Positions 1 to 7,409 of a stretch of 29,831 bases of DNA are shown piece after piece. The notes beneath the pieces were generated by a model. It searched no databases, was not told the origin of the DNA, and saw nothing but the letters and a program-made list of their open reading frames with translations. The DNA comes from an uncultured Peptococcaceae bacterium (GTDB taxonomy: Bacteria; Bacillota; Peptococcia; Peptococcales; Peptococcaceae). How positions within the stretch are numbered: position 1 is the first letter of the stretch; the number at the start of each line of letters is the position of its first letter. The DNA lies in assembly GCA_902462325.1 (NCBI GenBank), contig CABQBF010000015.1, forward strand, positions 1 through 29,831, in the 5' to 3' direction. The position numbers and the translations under genes are program-made.

Positions 1-1
1 A

Positions 2-448
2 AAGGACAAGGAAGCAGCCCAGTGGTTTTGTCGGGCGCTGAAACTGGCTGCCACCGCCCAGGAGATGATTGCCATTGCAGTGGAATTATCGGCGTTGGGG
101 TTGGCCGATCAGGCAATTCATATTTATTTTTTGGCGCTTCTGCGGGAGCCCGATAATTATTATCTCTATTCCAACTTAGGTATCGAATTGGCTGAACAGC
201 AGGAGTTTGATGACGCAGTGTTCTGCCATGAAAAAGCGCTGGCTATGACAACGGATAATGCTGATTTGTGGTATAACGCGGCCTGCACCTATTCTTTGAT
301 GGGGGAAGCTATGCGGGGGCTTTTGGCGCTGGAAAAAGCCATTGCGCTGGATGATGAGAACCGCAATTACGCCATACAGGACCCAGAACTGGAATTTTTA
401 CAAAAGCACAAGCGATTTTGGAAACTGGTAAAAGGTGGAGAGCGGTGA
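2..448 (+). CDS. TPR-repeat protein, 5' end outside window
   Basis: The reading frame is open from the first base, so this is the C-terminal part of a longer protein (about 148 residues visible). It shows tetratricopeptide helices: a YLYSNLGIELAEQQEFDDAVFCHEKAL unit is spread over two stretches, YLYSNLGIEL and EFDDAVFCHEKAL, followed by DLWYNAACTYSLMG and a second helix pair ending in ALEKAIALD. TPR arrays are protein-binding scaffolds; nothing here names the partner. The final segment (PELEFLQKHKRFWKLV) resembles the end of many bacterial TPR proteins. A strong terminator follows at 497, so this gene ends its transcription unit. The TPR call is sure; the specific role is unknown. Confidence 0.8.
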   Translation, partial: KDKEAAQWFCRALKLAATAQEMIAIAVELSALGLADQAIHIYFLALLREPDNYYLYSNLGIELAEQQEFDDAVFCHEKALAMTTDNADLWYNAACTYSLMGEAMRGLLALEKAIALDDENRNYAIQDPELEFLQKHKRFWKLVKGGER

Positions 449-496
449 CAACGCTTTTCAGTCTATTCTTCGCGAAAATAAAATAGTTCTATTTTT

Positions 497-528
497 AGCT
501 GTTCCAAGGCACCTTGGAGCAGCTTTTT
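497..528 (+). terminator. Rho-independent terminator after TPR gene
   Basis: AGCTGTTCCAAGG and CCTTGGAGCAGCT pair over 13 bp (one G-U) around a tiny loop and are followed by TTTT. It separates the TPR gene from the next ORF. Confidence 0.9.
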
Positions 529-572
529 GTATATGCTGATAACAGAAGGATTGTAAACGGGGCGTGATAGCG

Positions 573-935
573 ATGGAACGGCAGACAGAAACCACTTTGC
601 AGAATGTGCATCCAGAGGCGTTATTGTTGGCCACAGAATTGTTGGGCAATTTGAGTTCTCTTCAAATGCCCTTTAACGTGCAAAATTTAATCGGCAACTG
701 GCTGCAGCTCATTGGACAAATTATTCTGGTATTTAACGCTCAACAGCAGCTATGGCAAAATGGTCCCGGTCATTATTATAATCGCTGCAACAAAAACATC
801 GGAAATACTATGCAGACGGAGAATGGGGATGTGCTGCGGAAACAAGCCGATATGCAAGCCATGCAGGCCGAAATTGTGCAACTGCGGCAGAGGCTGGACC
901 AACTGCAATGGCAGTTGGAACATCAAAAGGAGTAG
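573..935 (+). CDS. Small orphan protein with C-terminal coiled coil
   Basis: A 120-residue protein I do not recognise. The first half (LLLATELLGNLSSLQMPF...LIGNWLQLIGQIILVF) is leucine-rich and moderately hydrophobic. The end, from about residue 85, is a charged heptad-like stretch (QADMQAMQAEIVQLRQRLDQLQWQLEHQ) typical of a coiled coil. The middle is Asn/Gly/Tyr rich. The start is uncertain: GTG at 564 and ATG at 573 are in frame; I prefer ATG 573, with a GGGG stretch about 10 bases upstream. It lies alone between a terminator and a long gap before ppx. The coiled coil suggests oligomerisation; no function can be assigned. It could be a lineage-specific gene. Confidence 0.6.
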   Translation: MERQTETTLQNVHPEALLLATELLGNLSSLQMPFNVQNLIGNWLQLIGQIILVFNAQQQLWQNGPGHYYNRCNKNIGNTMQTENGDVLRKQADMQAMQAEIVQLRQRLDQLQWQLEHQKE

Positions 936-1287
936 CATGGAGTCAATATCGGAAAAACTTTTTCTGGCTGATATAAAATGTTTCAGCTGCAATTTAACAT
1001 AAATTTTACAAAACTCCGTCAACTGTTTTTACATTGTGCTTTCATAATCATCTTGAAAGTTGCCATAGGATGGAAGTCTATTAAGCATGGATTCCTTTGC
1101 GAAAAGATACGGAACACAGAAGTTTCTTTACACGTACCTAGAAGATTGTTTAGATATCTTTTCGTGTTTGTTTTGGAAAATCAGAAGGGATTTGCTGGCT
1201 TCTTGGGTAATAAAGAGGTATAATGATAATAGGCGAAATGAATTTGGGGAATACTTGAGGAAACAGAAGGAGAGAGGGTGGAAGGAG
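936..1287 (+). other. Gene-free stretch upstream of ppx
   Basis: About 350 bases without a convincing gene. An open frame in phase with ppx runs from 1087 but has no ribosome site, and the protein it would add has no likeness to the family. A possible hairpin at 1131-1166 has CACG/CGTG outer and AGAAGAT/ATCTTTT inner arms, with a 5-base bulge, and is followed by TTTGTTTT; it may end transcription of the preceding small gene. A -10 element lies at 1219. Confidence 0.5.
1219..1224 (+). promoter_or_regulatory. Candidate -10 box for ppx-ppk
   Basis: A perfect TATAAT lies 64 bases before the ppx start codon. No good -35 hexamer is seen at 17 bases (TGGCTT is the best), so the promoter is only probable. 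Confidence 0.45.
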
Positions 1288-2223
1288 ATGGAGACCCGTT
1301 ATGGCTTAATGGATATTGGCTCCAACACCATCCATGCGGTCATTTATGAATTAGACGGACAAAAATGGAAAAAGGTTTTATCAGAAAAAGAATATGCGGA
1401 ACTGATTAGCTATGTAGAGGAACAGACACTGAGCGAAGCAGGAATTGAACGGCTTTGTCAGGCTGTTGAAAGCCTGCGGCGGTTGTTTCAGGCTTTGCCC
1501 TGTGTTAAAACCTGTTATTTTGCAACCTCGGCGCTGCGGTCTTTGAAAAATGGCGAAGCGGTGCTGCAGCAGGTGCAGGCGCGGACAGGCGTAGAAATTA
1601 CTGTAATATCCGGGCAGGAAGAAGCATATTATGATTATGTCAGTTTAAAGCAATATTTAAAGCAGCCGAAAGCCTTAGGTTTGGATTTGGGCGGCGGCAG
1701 CGGACAATTGTTTTGTTATCAGAGCGGTACGCTTAGGAACAGCAGCAGTTATGAAATTGGCTGCCTGCGGTTGTATAATCAGTACGTATCCGGTGTGCTG
1801 CCTTCCGCAAAGGAGCGCAGCGCCATCTGTAAACAGGTGCGGGACTTGTTGCAGCGCGGTCCGGATTTCAGTAAAACAGGGATGGATACGCTGTATATTA
1901 TGGGAGGAACTGGACGGGCTTGCGCTAAGCTGTTTCAAAGTTTGCAGGGCTTAAGTAAGTCTGAGGACGGTTGCTGGATTACCGTTGCGCAGTTAAAAGA
2001 ACTGATAAGCACGGTACAGGAGCTGGGCCTAAATGGCGTACGGATTATCAACCGGCTGTTTCCAGAACGGCTTTGCTCGATTATGCCGGGCTTATTGGCT
2101 ATTATGACGGTTGCGGAATACACGGGTGTTAAGAAGGTTTGTATCATAAAAGAAGGAATTCGAGAAGGGTTCTTAATCTCAAACATTCTGAAGGAGGAAA
2201 AACAGAATGCAGGAAAATCATGA
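1288..2223 (+). CDS. ppx: Ppx/GppA family exopolyphosphatase / pppGpp phosphatase
   Basis: A 311-residue member of the ASKHA-fold Ppx/GppA family, which releases phosphate from polyphosphate chains or from pppGpp. Residues 5-16 (YGLMDIGSNTIH) form phosphate-binding loop 1. Residues 78-86 (FATSALRSL) and 108-113 (ISGQEEA) are family signatures. GLDLGGGSGQL at 131-141 is the second phosphate loop. The length fits the short two-domain clostridial forms; the C-terminal HD domain of E. coli Ppx is absent. ATG 1288 is chosen because a purine-rich AAGGAGAGAGG precedes it by about 10 bases and family similarity begins at once. The stop overlaps the ppk start by 17 bp, so the two are translationally coupled. 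Whether polyP or pppGpp is preferred cannot be told from sequence. Confidence 0.9.
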   Translation: METRYGLMDIGSNTIHAVIYELDGQKWKKVLSEKEYAELISYVEEQTLSEAGIERLCQAVESLRRLFQALPCVKTCYFATSALRSLKNGEAVLQQVQARTGVEITVISGQEEAYYDYVSLKQYLKQPKALGLDLGGGSGQLFCYQSGTLRNSSSYEIGCLRLYNQYVSGVLPSAKERSAICKQVRDLLQRGPDFSKTGMDTLYIMGGTGRACAKLFQSLQGLSKSEDGCWITVAQLKELISTVQELGLNGVRIINRLFPERLCSIMPGLLAIMTVAEYTGVKKVCIIKEGIREGFLISNILKEEKQNAGKS

Positions 2224-4680
2224 AGCACAAATAGTACCAGAAGCTGCAGCATCTGAGCAGACCCAGAAAGACAGCCCACAAACCTCGGTTTCGGAGAATT
2301 GTGACGGCGTGTCTGCCGATTGTAGAGAAGCTGATTTTGAGGAGGATTTTTTAGAAGAAGATTGTAACGAAGAAGAATATATGGATGATGATATGAACGA
2401 TGATTTTTCTGCGCCGGAAGCAGAGGCTGTACAGAAAAATCTGTGCCGGTATATCAATCGGGAAAAAAGCTGGCTGAAGTTCAATGAACGGGTTTTAGAA
2501 GAAGCGGAGGACCCCTACAATCCGTTGCTGGAACGGCTTAAATTTGTCGCTATTTTCGCCTCCAATTTGGATGAGTTTTTTATGGTGCGGGTGGGGTCGC
2601 TGTTTGATGAGCTTTCTTTGGATGAGGAACTCATTGACAGCAAATCCGGTATGAACGCACAGCAGCAGTTGAATATGATTTTTAGAGAGGTTTGCCAACT
2701 GTCTCAGCGTTTGGGAGATGCTTACGAAGGCATTATTACAGAACTGGAGCAGTATCAGTATTATCCGGTGGATTTTCAGACGGCAGAGCCATGGCTTTTA
2801 GAGCAGATTGACGCTTATTTTCAGACGGAACTGCTGCCGCTGTTGTCGCCGCAAATTATCAATAACCGTCATCCCTTTCCATTTTTCAATAATGAAGAGC
2901 TTTATATCGGCGTGCAGTTAAAAAACGCAGAGGAACATATGGGGCTGGTGCCGGTGTCGCCGCGGTTCCCGCGAAAATTGACCTTCCATAGCCCCGACAA
3001 ACAGAAGCATTATTTTGTTTTAATTGAAGATGTCATTGGGCGTTATATGTCGCAGATTTTTGACGATGCCATCGAAGAAAGCTTTGTGTTCCGCGTTACC
3101 CGCAACGGCGATATGGATTTGGATGAAGGCTTATATGATGAAGATATCGACTGGCGCTTGGTGATGGAGCAGCTGCTAAAACGGCGCAATAAGCAGGCTG
3201 CTGTGCGTTTGCAGTTTTCCAAGCCGGTGCGGGCAGAAATCTGGCAGTATTTGTGTAACAAACTACAGCTGACAGAACGAGAAGTTATTTTTGAACATGC
3301 TCCGCTGGATTTATCTTTCTGCTTCGGCGGCTTTGACGGATTAGAAGACCGGCAGGGGCTGTATTATGAGCCGTTATATTCGGTGGTGCCGGCTGGGATT
3401 GAGCGGGAACGCCCTATGATTGAACAAATTGCGGAAAAAGGCGATTTGCTGCTGTCCTATCCATACCACAGTATGCGTCCATTTATAGATTTGCTGGAGC
3501 AGGCCGCTACGGATCCAAACGTCATTTCTATTAAAATTACGCTGTATCGTTTGGCTTCTAACAGCCGGATTGTCAATGCGTTGGTGCGGGCAGCGGAAAA
3601 CGGCAAAGAGGTATTGGTGTTGGTAGAGCTGCGGGCCCGTTTTGATGAGCAGCATAATATTGATTGCTCCAAAAAGCTGGAGGAAGCAGGCTGCACGGTT
3701 ATTTACGGTGTAGAACACTATAAAGTGCATTCCAAATTGATGGTGATGACCTATCGCAGCCACAACAAAATTCAGTATATTACGCAGATTGGCACAGGAA
3801 ATTATAATGAAAAAACCGCCAACCTGTATACAGATTTATCCTTAATTACTGCCAATGAATTACTGCCAATGAAGAAATTGGGCGGGAAGCTGTGGATGTT
3901 TTCAAGGCTCTGGCATTGGGGCAGTTTGTAAAGCAGTCCCATTATTTGCTGGTGGCGCCGCTGCAGATGAAGCAGCAGTTGCTGGGGTTGATTGACAAGG
4001 AAATCTCCCATGCAAAAAATGGAGAGCCGGCGAAAATCATGGTGAAAACCAATTCGCTGAGTAATAAGGAAATGATTGATAAACTGTTGGAGGCTTCTCA
4101 GGCTGGTGTGGAAGTCGTGTTGCTGGTGCGGGGCATTTGTTGTTTGCAGGCCGGTATTCCAGGGGTGAGCGATCATATTACGATTAAGAGTATCGTAGGC
4201 CGTTATCTGGAACATTCCCGTATCTTTTCTTTTGGCGTAGGCAGAAGACAGCGCATGTATATCGGTTCAGCCGACTGGATGACCCGCAATATGGATTACC
4301 GTGTAGAAGTGGCAGTAGAAATTCTGGACGATACTGTGAAGAAAACCTTGAATGATATGCTGGCCCTGTATTTATCGGACAACCGTAAATTGCGCACTAT
4401 GGATGCTAACGGCAATTATCAGCAGCCAAAACGGGATGAAGTGGAAGCGGTCATCGATAGTCAAATCGAATTATTTACGTATTTTCGGCAAAAATCACAG
4501 AAAGCCAAAAAGAAACAGCAGAAAAAGGATGCTGCTTGTAAAAAGGCCGCCGCACAGAAAAAAAACAAAAGCAAGAGCAAGAATAAGGAAAAATCGAAGC
4601 ATAAGAAGAAAGAAAAAGAAGAACACATGAAAAAACAATACGGTTTTATCAAAAAGAAGGATGGCAAGAATAAAAAATAA
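2207..4680 (+). pseudogene. ppk: Polyphosphate kinase 1, split by a 14-bp duplication frameshift
   Basis: PPK1 transfers the gamma phosphate of ATP to growing polyphosphate through a phosphohistidine. ATG 2207 follows AAGGAGG at normal spacing. The first frame (2207-3931, 574 aa) holds the N-terminal domain (YINREKSWLKFNERVL, SNLDEFFMVRVGSL) and the first catalytic motif EHYKVHSKLMV, with the His corresponding to E. coli His435. It then leaves the conserved frame after SLITANE. The second frame (to 4680) resumes with VDVFKALALG and carries GRYLEHSRIF (His592 equivalent) and SADWMTRNMDYRVEV. A 14-bp tandem repeat at 3844-3873 causes the shift: without one copy the frame reads ITANEEIGREAVDVFK, as in the family, giving about 819 aa. 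Unusual tails flank the enzyme: some 75 acidic residues first, some 60 Lys-rich residues last. The truncated product lacks the second HKD-like half and should be inactive unless the frame is restored. Confidence 0.88.
3844..3873 (+). repeat. 14-bp tandem duplication inside ppk
   Basis: ATTACTGCCAATGA occurs twice in direct succession (3845-3858 and 3859-3872); the period-14 match extends one base on each side. Fourteen is not a multiple of three, so the extra copy shifts the frame. See the ppk entry and findings. Confidence 0.97.
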
Positions 4681-4682
4681 TA

Positions 4683-4735
4683 AAAAATCCCGCAGAGCAG
4701 ACGGAAATATCCGGGCTTTGCGGGATTTTTTTAGG
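4683..4735. terminator. Bidirectional terminator between ppk and convergent MBL gene
   Basis: AAAAATCCCGCA (4683-4694) pairs with TGCGGGATTTTT (4719-4730), and a second small hairpin CGGA/TCCG lies inside the loop at 4702-4713. T-runs follow on both strands, so it can end the ppk transcript and the opposing hydrolase transcript. Confidence 0.92.
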
Positions 4736-4762
4736 CTTGGGCTGTATTTCGTGCCAGTTCCT

Positions 4763-5584
4763 TTATTGCCACGTAAATTGCTCGCCGGAGCCGATTTCCC
4801 GTACCGGCAGGGTTTTGCTCATGGCAATTTTGGCGGTTAGAGAAACGCAATGGCAGGGAAATAGCTCTTTGAGCCGCAGCCTTTCCAAGTAGGCAATGGT
4901 TTGCTGTAATTGTTCATCATCGGCAAAAAGGTGAAATCCGCCGATGATACGTACAACAGGCACACCTGGATATTGCTGCTGGGCGTAAGCGCAAATATTG
5001 CAGATGCCGCTGTGGGAACAACCGGTGATGATGGTTAGTCCCTCGGATCCACGATAGACCAGCGCGGTATCGTCCAGCAGTTCATCGGGCTGCGCCGAAC
5101 CGTTTTGTATGGTAAAGCTGTCTGGCTGTTTGGTTTCAAAAGCCATCTGCCGGGGAATTTGCCCCAAAAACAATAGCCGTTCTGTCAGTTGCAGCGGTTG
5201 AGCCGATAATCGCAGTGTGCAGAGTTGGGCCAAAGCGTCGGCAGTATAGGGCGATCCGATGTCCTCTCTTTGGCCCTGTTGTTCCAGATATTTGGGCGCA
5301 AAGGCTGCCGGATGGGCCACAATGGTTTTGCCGCGCAGCAGGTCTTGCCGGTGCAGCGCCAACAGCCCTCTGGTATGGTCGTTATGTCCGTGGGAAAAAA
5401 CGAGCAGCGGCACCTGCGACAAATCAAAGTGCAGTTGGGCGGCATTTTGCATAAAAACGTCGCTGTAGCCTGTGTCAAACAAGAGCCGCCCAGCGCCGTC
5501 CTCTAAATAGAAGGATAGCGCCGGTTCGCCTAACAGATAGCGATCAATGATCGTGTTGTTGTCAGTTAAAACAGTCAGCTTCAT
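4763..5584 (-). CDS. Metallo-beta-lactamase-fold hydrolase (dihydropterin-RFAP synthase-like family)
   Basis: A 273-residue soluble MBL-fold protein. The metal site is visible: FSHGHNDHTRG (HxHxDH) near residue 65, GCSHSGICN near 189 and GGFHL near 217, with PCHC near 245. This motif pattern (HGHNDHTGG-like, then GCSHxGI) is that of the family often annotated as 7,8-dihydropterin-6-yl-methyl-4-(beta-D-ribofuranosyl)aminobenzene-5'-phosphate synthase, named from an archaeal member. In bacteria lacking methanopterin the true substrate is unknown, so I give only the fold. ATG follows GAGGAA at 6 bases. It is 79 bases downstream of sod in the same direction, possibly co-transcribed, though a TATAAT lies in the gap. 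It ends against a bidirectional terminator. Confidence 0.85.
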   Translation of the reverse strand: MKLTVLTDNNTIIDRYLLGEPALSFYLEDGAGRLLFDTGYSDVFMQNAAQLHFDLSQVPLLVFSHGHNDHTRGLLALHRQDLLRGKTIVAHPAAFAPKYLEQQGQREDIGSPYTADALAQLCTLRLSAQPLQLTERLLFLGQIPRQMAFETKQPDSFTIQNGSAQPDELLDDTALVYRGSEGLTIITGCSHSGICNICAYAQQQYPGVPVVRIIGGFHLFADDEQLQQTIAYLERLRLKELFPCHCVSLTAKIAMSKTLPVREIGSGEQFTWQ

Positions 5585-5637
5585 GAAAATTCCTCATCTT
5601 GTATAGCTTCTTGTGGAGTGGTATAAAAACTGATTTT

Positions 5638-5643
5638 ATTATA
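5638..5643 (-). promoter_or_regulatory. Possible -10 box for the MBL hydrolase gene
   Basis: TATAAT on the minus strand lies just past the sod stop codon, 53 bases before the hydrolase ATG. No clear -35 is seen at 16-18 bases, so independent transcription is only possible. Confidence 0.35.
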
Positions 5644-5663
5644 CGTCGTTTTCGTTGAAAAGG

Positions 5664-6299
5664 CTATGGCCAAATCGCTTTGCTGGCCTGATACTGGCTT
5701 TCGCCAAAACGCCAGTTGACCAGATGCCACCAGTTTTCCAGATAGCGTTCCCGATTGTAACGGTACTGTAAATAATAAGCATGCTCCCAAAGGTCCAAAA
5801 TCAGCAGCGGCTGGAATTGCTGCAAAGGTAAAACCTCCTGATTGGCGGTGTTGCGAATGTGCAGCGTACCAGCAGCGTCAACGGCAAGCCAGGTCCAGCC
5901 GGAGCCAAAAACCGACATGGCGCTGGTTTGAAATTGTTGTTGGAACAGTGCAAAGGATTGGTATTGCTGGACAATAGCTTTCCCCAATTCGCCCAGTGGA
6001 TAGCCGGAGCCGCGGGGCGTCATGCTGTTCCAATAGAGATTGTGGTTATAAACGCCGCCGGCATTGCGCAGAACTTTGATATGAATTTCCTCCGGCAGTT
6101 GGTCTGCCTCTGTCAGTAATTGTTCCAGCGTCCAGCTTTGGTAAGCGGGATAGGGGAGCAAAAGCTGATTCAGATTGTTGACGTAATTGCGGTGATGGTG
6201 CTCATAATGGTTGCAGACCGTTTCCCGGTTCAAACAAGGCGCTAATCCGCCGCAGCCATAGGGGAGAGGCTGTAAGGGAAAGGGATAATGATTTGGCAT
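5664..6299 (-). CDS. sod: Superoxide dismutase, Fe/Mn family
   Basis: A 211-residue cytoplasmic Fe/Mn superoxide dismutase that converts superoxide to oxygen and peroxide. Metal ligands are visible: His31 in NHYEHHHRNYVNNLN, His in YNHNLYWNSM, and Asp and His in LDLWEHAYYLQY. FGSGWTWL and ENWWHLVNW are also family motifs. ATG 6299 is preferred over the ATG two codons earlier (6305), because AGAGGA is 6 bases from 6299 but touches 6305. The usual LAPHIS segment reads LAPCLN here, and there are extra Cys residues at 16, 22 and 29, which is uncommon. Fe versus Mn use cannot be read with confidence. An 8-bp inverted repeat sits directly upstream. The gene lies between sigG and the MBL hydrolase, all on the same strand. 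Confidence 0.93.
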   Translation of the reverse strand: MPNHYPFPLQPLPYGCGGLAPCLNRETVCNHYEHHHRNYVNNLNQLLLPYPAYQSWTLEQLLTEADQLPEEIHIKVLRNAGGVYNHNLYWNSMTPRGSGYPLGELGKAIVQQYQSFALFQQQFQTSAMSVFGSGWTWLAVDAAGTLHIRNTANQEVLPLQQFQPLLILDLWEHAYYLQYRYNRERYLENWWHLVNWRFGESQYQASKAIWP

Positions 6300-6312
6300 A
6301 AACATTCCTCTT

Positions 6313-6335
6313 TTCTGTAAAAAGTGCTTACAGAA
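6313..6335 (-). promoter_or_regulatory. Inverted repeat (operator or 5'UTR hairpin) before sod
   Basis: TTCTGTAA and TTACAGAA are perfect 8-bp inverted arms around a 7-base centre, starting 14 bases before the sod start codon and ending next to the Shine-Dalgarno sequence. It could be a repressor site or an mRNA hairpin controlling translation; it has no T-tract, so it is not a terminator. Confidence 0.6.
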
Positions 6336-6381
6336 TTAGAATATGCAGTCGGAGCAGGTTTGGCGATTACGGGCAGTAAGA

Positions 6382-6423
6382 AAGCTGCTGCAAAAAAACT
6401 TTGTCCTTTTTCCACAGCAGCTT
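6382..6423 (-). terminator. Possible terminator after sigG
   Basis: AAGCTGCTG and CAGCAGCTT form a perfect 9-bp stem with a 24-base loop, starting 15 bases after the sigG stop. The following T-run is short (TTTCTT), so efficiency is doubtful. Confidence 0.5.
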
Positions 6424-6437
6424 GCCGTTATGAACGT

Positions 6438-7214
6438 TTATACATATTTGCGCATGGTTTGCAGCGCGCCTTTTTCCAAACGGCTGACCTGAGCCTGAGA
6501 GATGGAAATCTCATCGGCCACTTCCATTTGGGTTTTGCCCTGAAAGAACCGCATGTCAATAATCATCTGTTCCCGGGGCGTCAGTTTATTCAGCGCCTGC
6601 TTGATGGCGATGTTCTCCAGCCATTGAAAATCGGTATTTTTGGTATCGCAGATTTGGTCCATAATATAGATGGGGTCGCCGCCGTCGTTGTAGATGGGGT
6701 CGTAGAGAGAGACGGGGTCTTGAATGGCGTCTAAAGCGGCGGCAACATCTTCCGGCGCCAGCTCCAGCGCTTTGGCAATCTGCTCTATGGTAGGTTCCTG
6801 TCCTTTTTGCGCGGTAAGCTGTTCCCGCATCTGCAAAGCCTTGTAGGCGATATCCCGCAGGGAACGGCTCACACGGATAGGATTGTTATCGCGGATATAG
6901 CGGCGAATTTCGCCGATAATCATGGGCACTGCGTAAGTGGAAAACCGTACATTTTGCCCTAAATCAAAATTGTCAATGGCCTTCATCAAACCGATGCAGC
7001 CCACCTGAAATAAATCATCAGCATTTTCGTTGCGGTTGGAAAACCGCTGTAGAACACTTAATACCAGGCGCAGATTGCAGTAAATCAGTTCCTCACGGGC
7101 TTGTTGGTCGCCAGCCTGGTATTGGCGAAACAGCGCGGTCATTTTCTCATTTTTTAAAATTGGCAGCTTGGATGTGTCTACACCGCAGAGTTCTACTTTA
7201 TACAAAAAAGCCAT
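6438..7214 (-). CDS. sigG: RNA polymerase sigma-G factor (late forespore)
   Basis: A 258-residue sigma-70 family protein matching sigma-G in length and signature. It has KVELCGVDTSKLPILKN at the N terminus (the sigma-G-specific leader), NLRLVLSVLQRF and DDLFQVGCIGLMKAIDNFD (region 2.1-2.2), RFSTYAVPMIIGEIRRYIRDNN (2.3-2.4, here cited in two overlapping parts), RVSRSLRDIAYKAL (3.0) and LTPREQMIIDMRFFQGKTQMEVADE (region 4 helix-turn-helix, likewise). It directs transcription of late genes in the forespore. ATG 7214 is chosen for its GGAGGT at 7 bases; the longer upstream frame has no such site. It is normally next to spoIIGA-sigE, but here neither neighbour is present. A sigma-F-like promoter lies upstream. 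Confidence 0.95.
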   Translation of the reverse strand: MAFLYKVELCGVDTSKLPILKNEKMTALFRQYQAGDQQAREELIYCNLRLVLSVLQRFSNRNENADDLFQVGCIGLMKAIDNFDLGQNVRFSTYAVPMIIGEIRRYIRDNNPIRVSRSLRDIAYKALQMREQLTAQKGQEPTIEQIAKALELAPEDVAAALDAIQDPVSLYDPIYNDGGDPIYIMDQICDTKNTDFQWLENIAIKQALNKLTPREQMIIDMRFFQGKTQMEVADEISISQAQVSRLEKGALQTMRKYV

Positions 7215-7251
7215 GTCGATTACCTCCGATAGCAATTGCTGTGATGACATT

Positions 7252-7281
7252 AGTTATTGCCTTTGGAGAAATGATTTATGC
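7252..7281 (-). promoter_or_regulatory. Sigma-F-like promoter for sigG
   Basis: On the minus strand GCATA (-35, 7277-7281) is followed after 15 bases by GGCAATAACT (-10). This fits the sigma-F/sigma-G class pattern GyaTA ... GGnrAnAnT with one mismatch, and lies a short leader's length from the sigG ribosome site. In known spore formers sigG is transcribed by sigma-F. Confidence 0.5.
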
Positions 7282-7337
7282 AAATCGGCAAATTGTAGTA
7301 TTTGTCTGAATGTATCTGCGAAGCGTTTTAAGATACG

Positions 7338-7380
7338 GCAAAAAAAACACACGCAGAAGTTTTACGCTCTGCGCGTGTTT
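7338..7380 (-). terminator. Terminator of the pepF-membrane protein unit
   Basis: AAACACACGCAGA and TCTGCGCGTGTTT pair with one A/C mismatch. Read on the minus strand the stem is followed by eight T's, about 30 bases after the membrane protein stop. Confidence 0.88.
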
Positions 7381-7409
7381 GCAATGAGATTGGGTTATGT
7401 TATAGCTGG

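Noticed and set aside
1087..1287. Longer N terminus for the Ppx/GppA protein
   Set aside because: No ribosome site at 1087, the added 67 residues have no family likeness, and a TATAAT at 1219 lies inside it.
3902..3931. Programmed frameshifting in ppk
   Set aside because: No slippery heptamer or downstream structure is seen at the break, and a 14-bp tandem copy explains the shift fully.
4555..4640. A-rich Lys tail of ppk as a frameshifted artefact
   Set aside because: It is in the same frame as the conserved SADWMTRNMDYRVEV segment and runs to a stop just before the terminator.
3892..4680. Second ppk frame as a separate gene
   Set aside because: It is the in-register continuation of the same kinase domain; only a weak ribosome site precedes ATG 3892.
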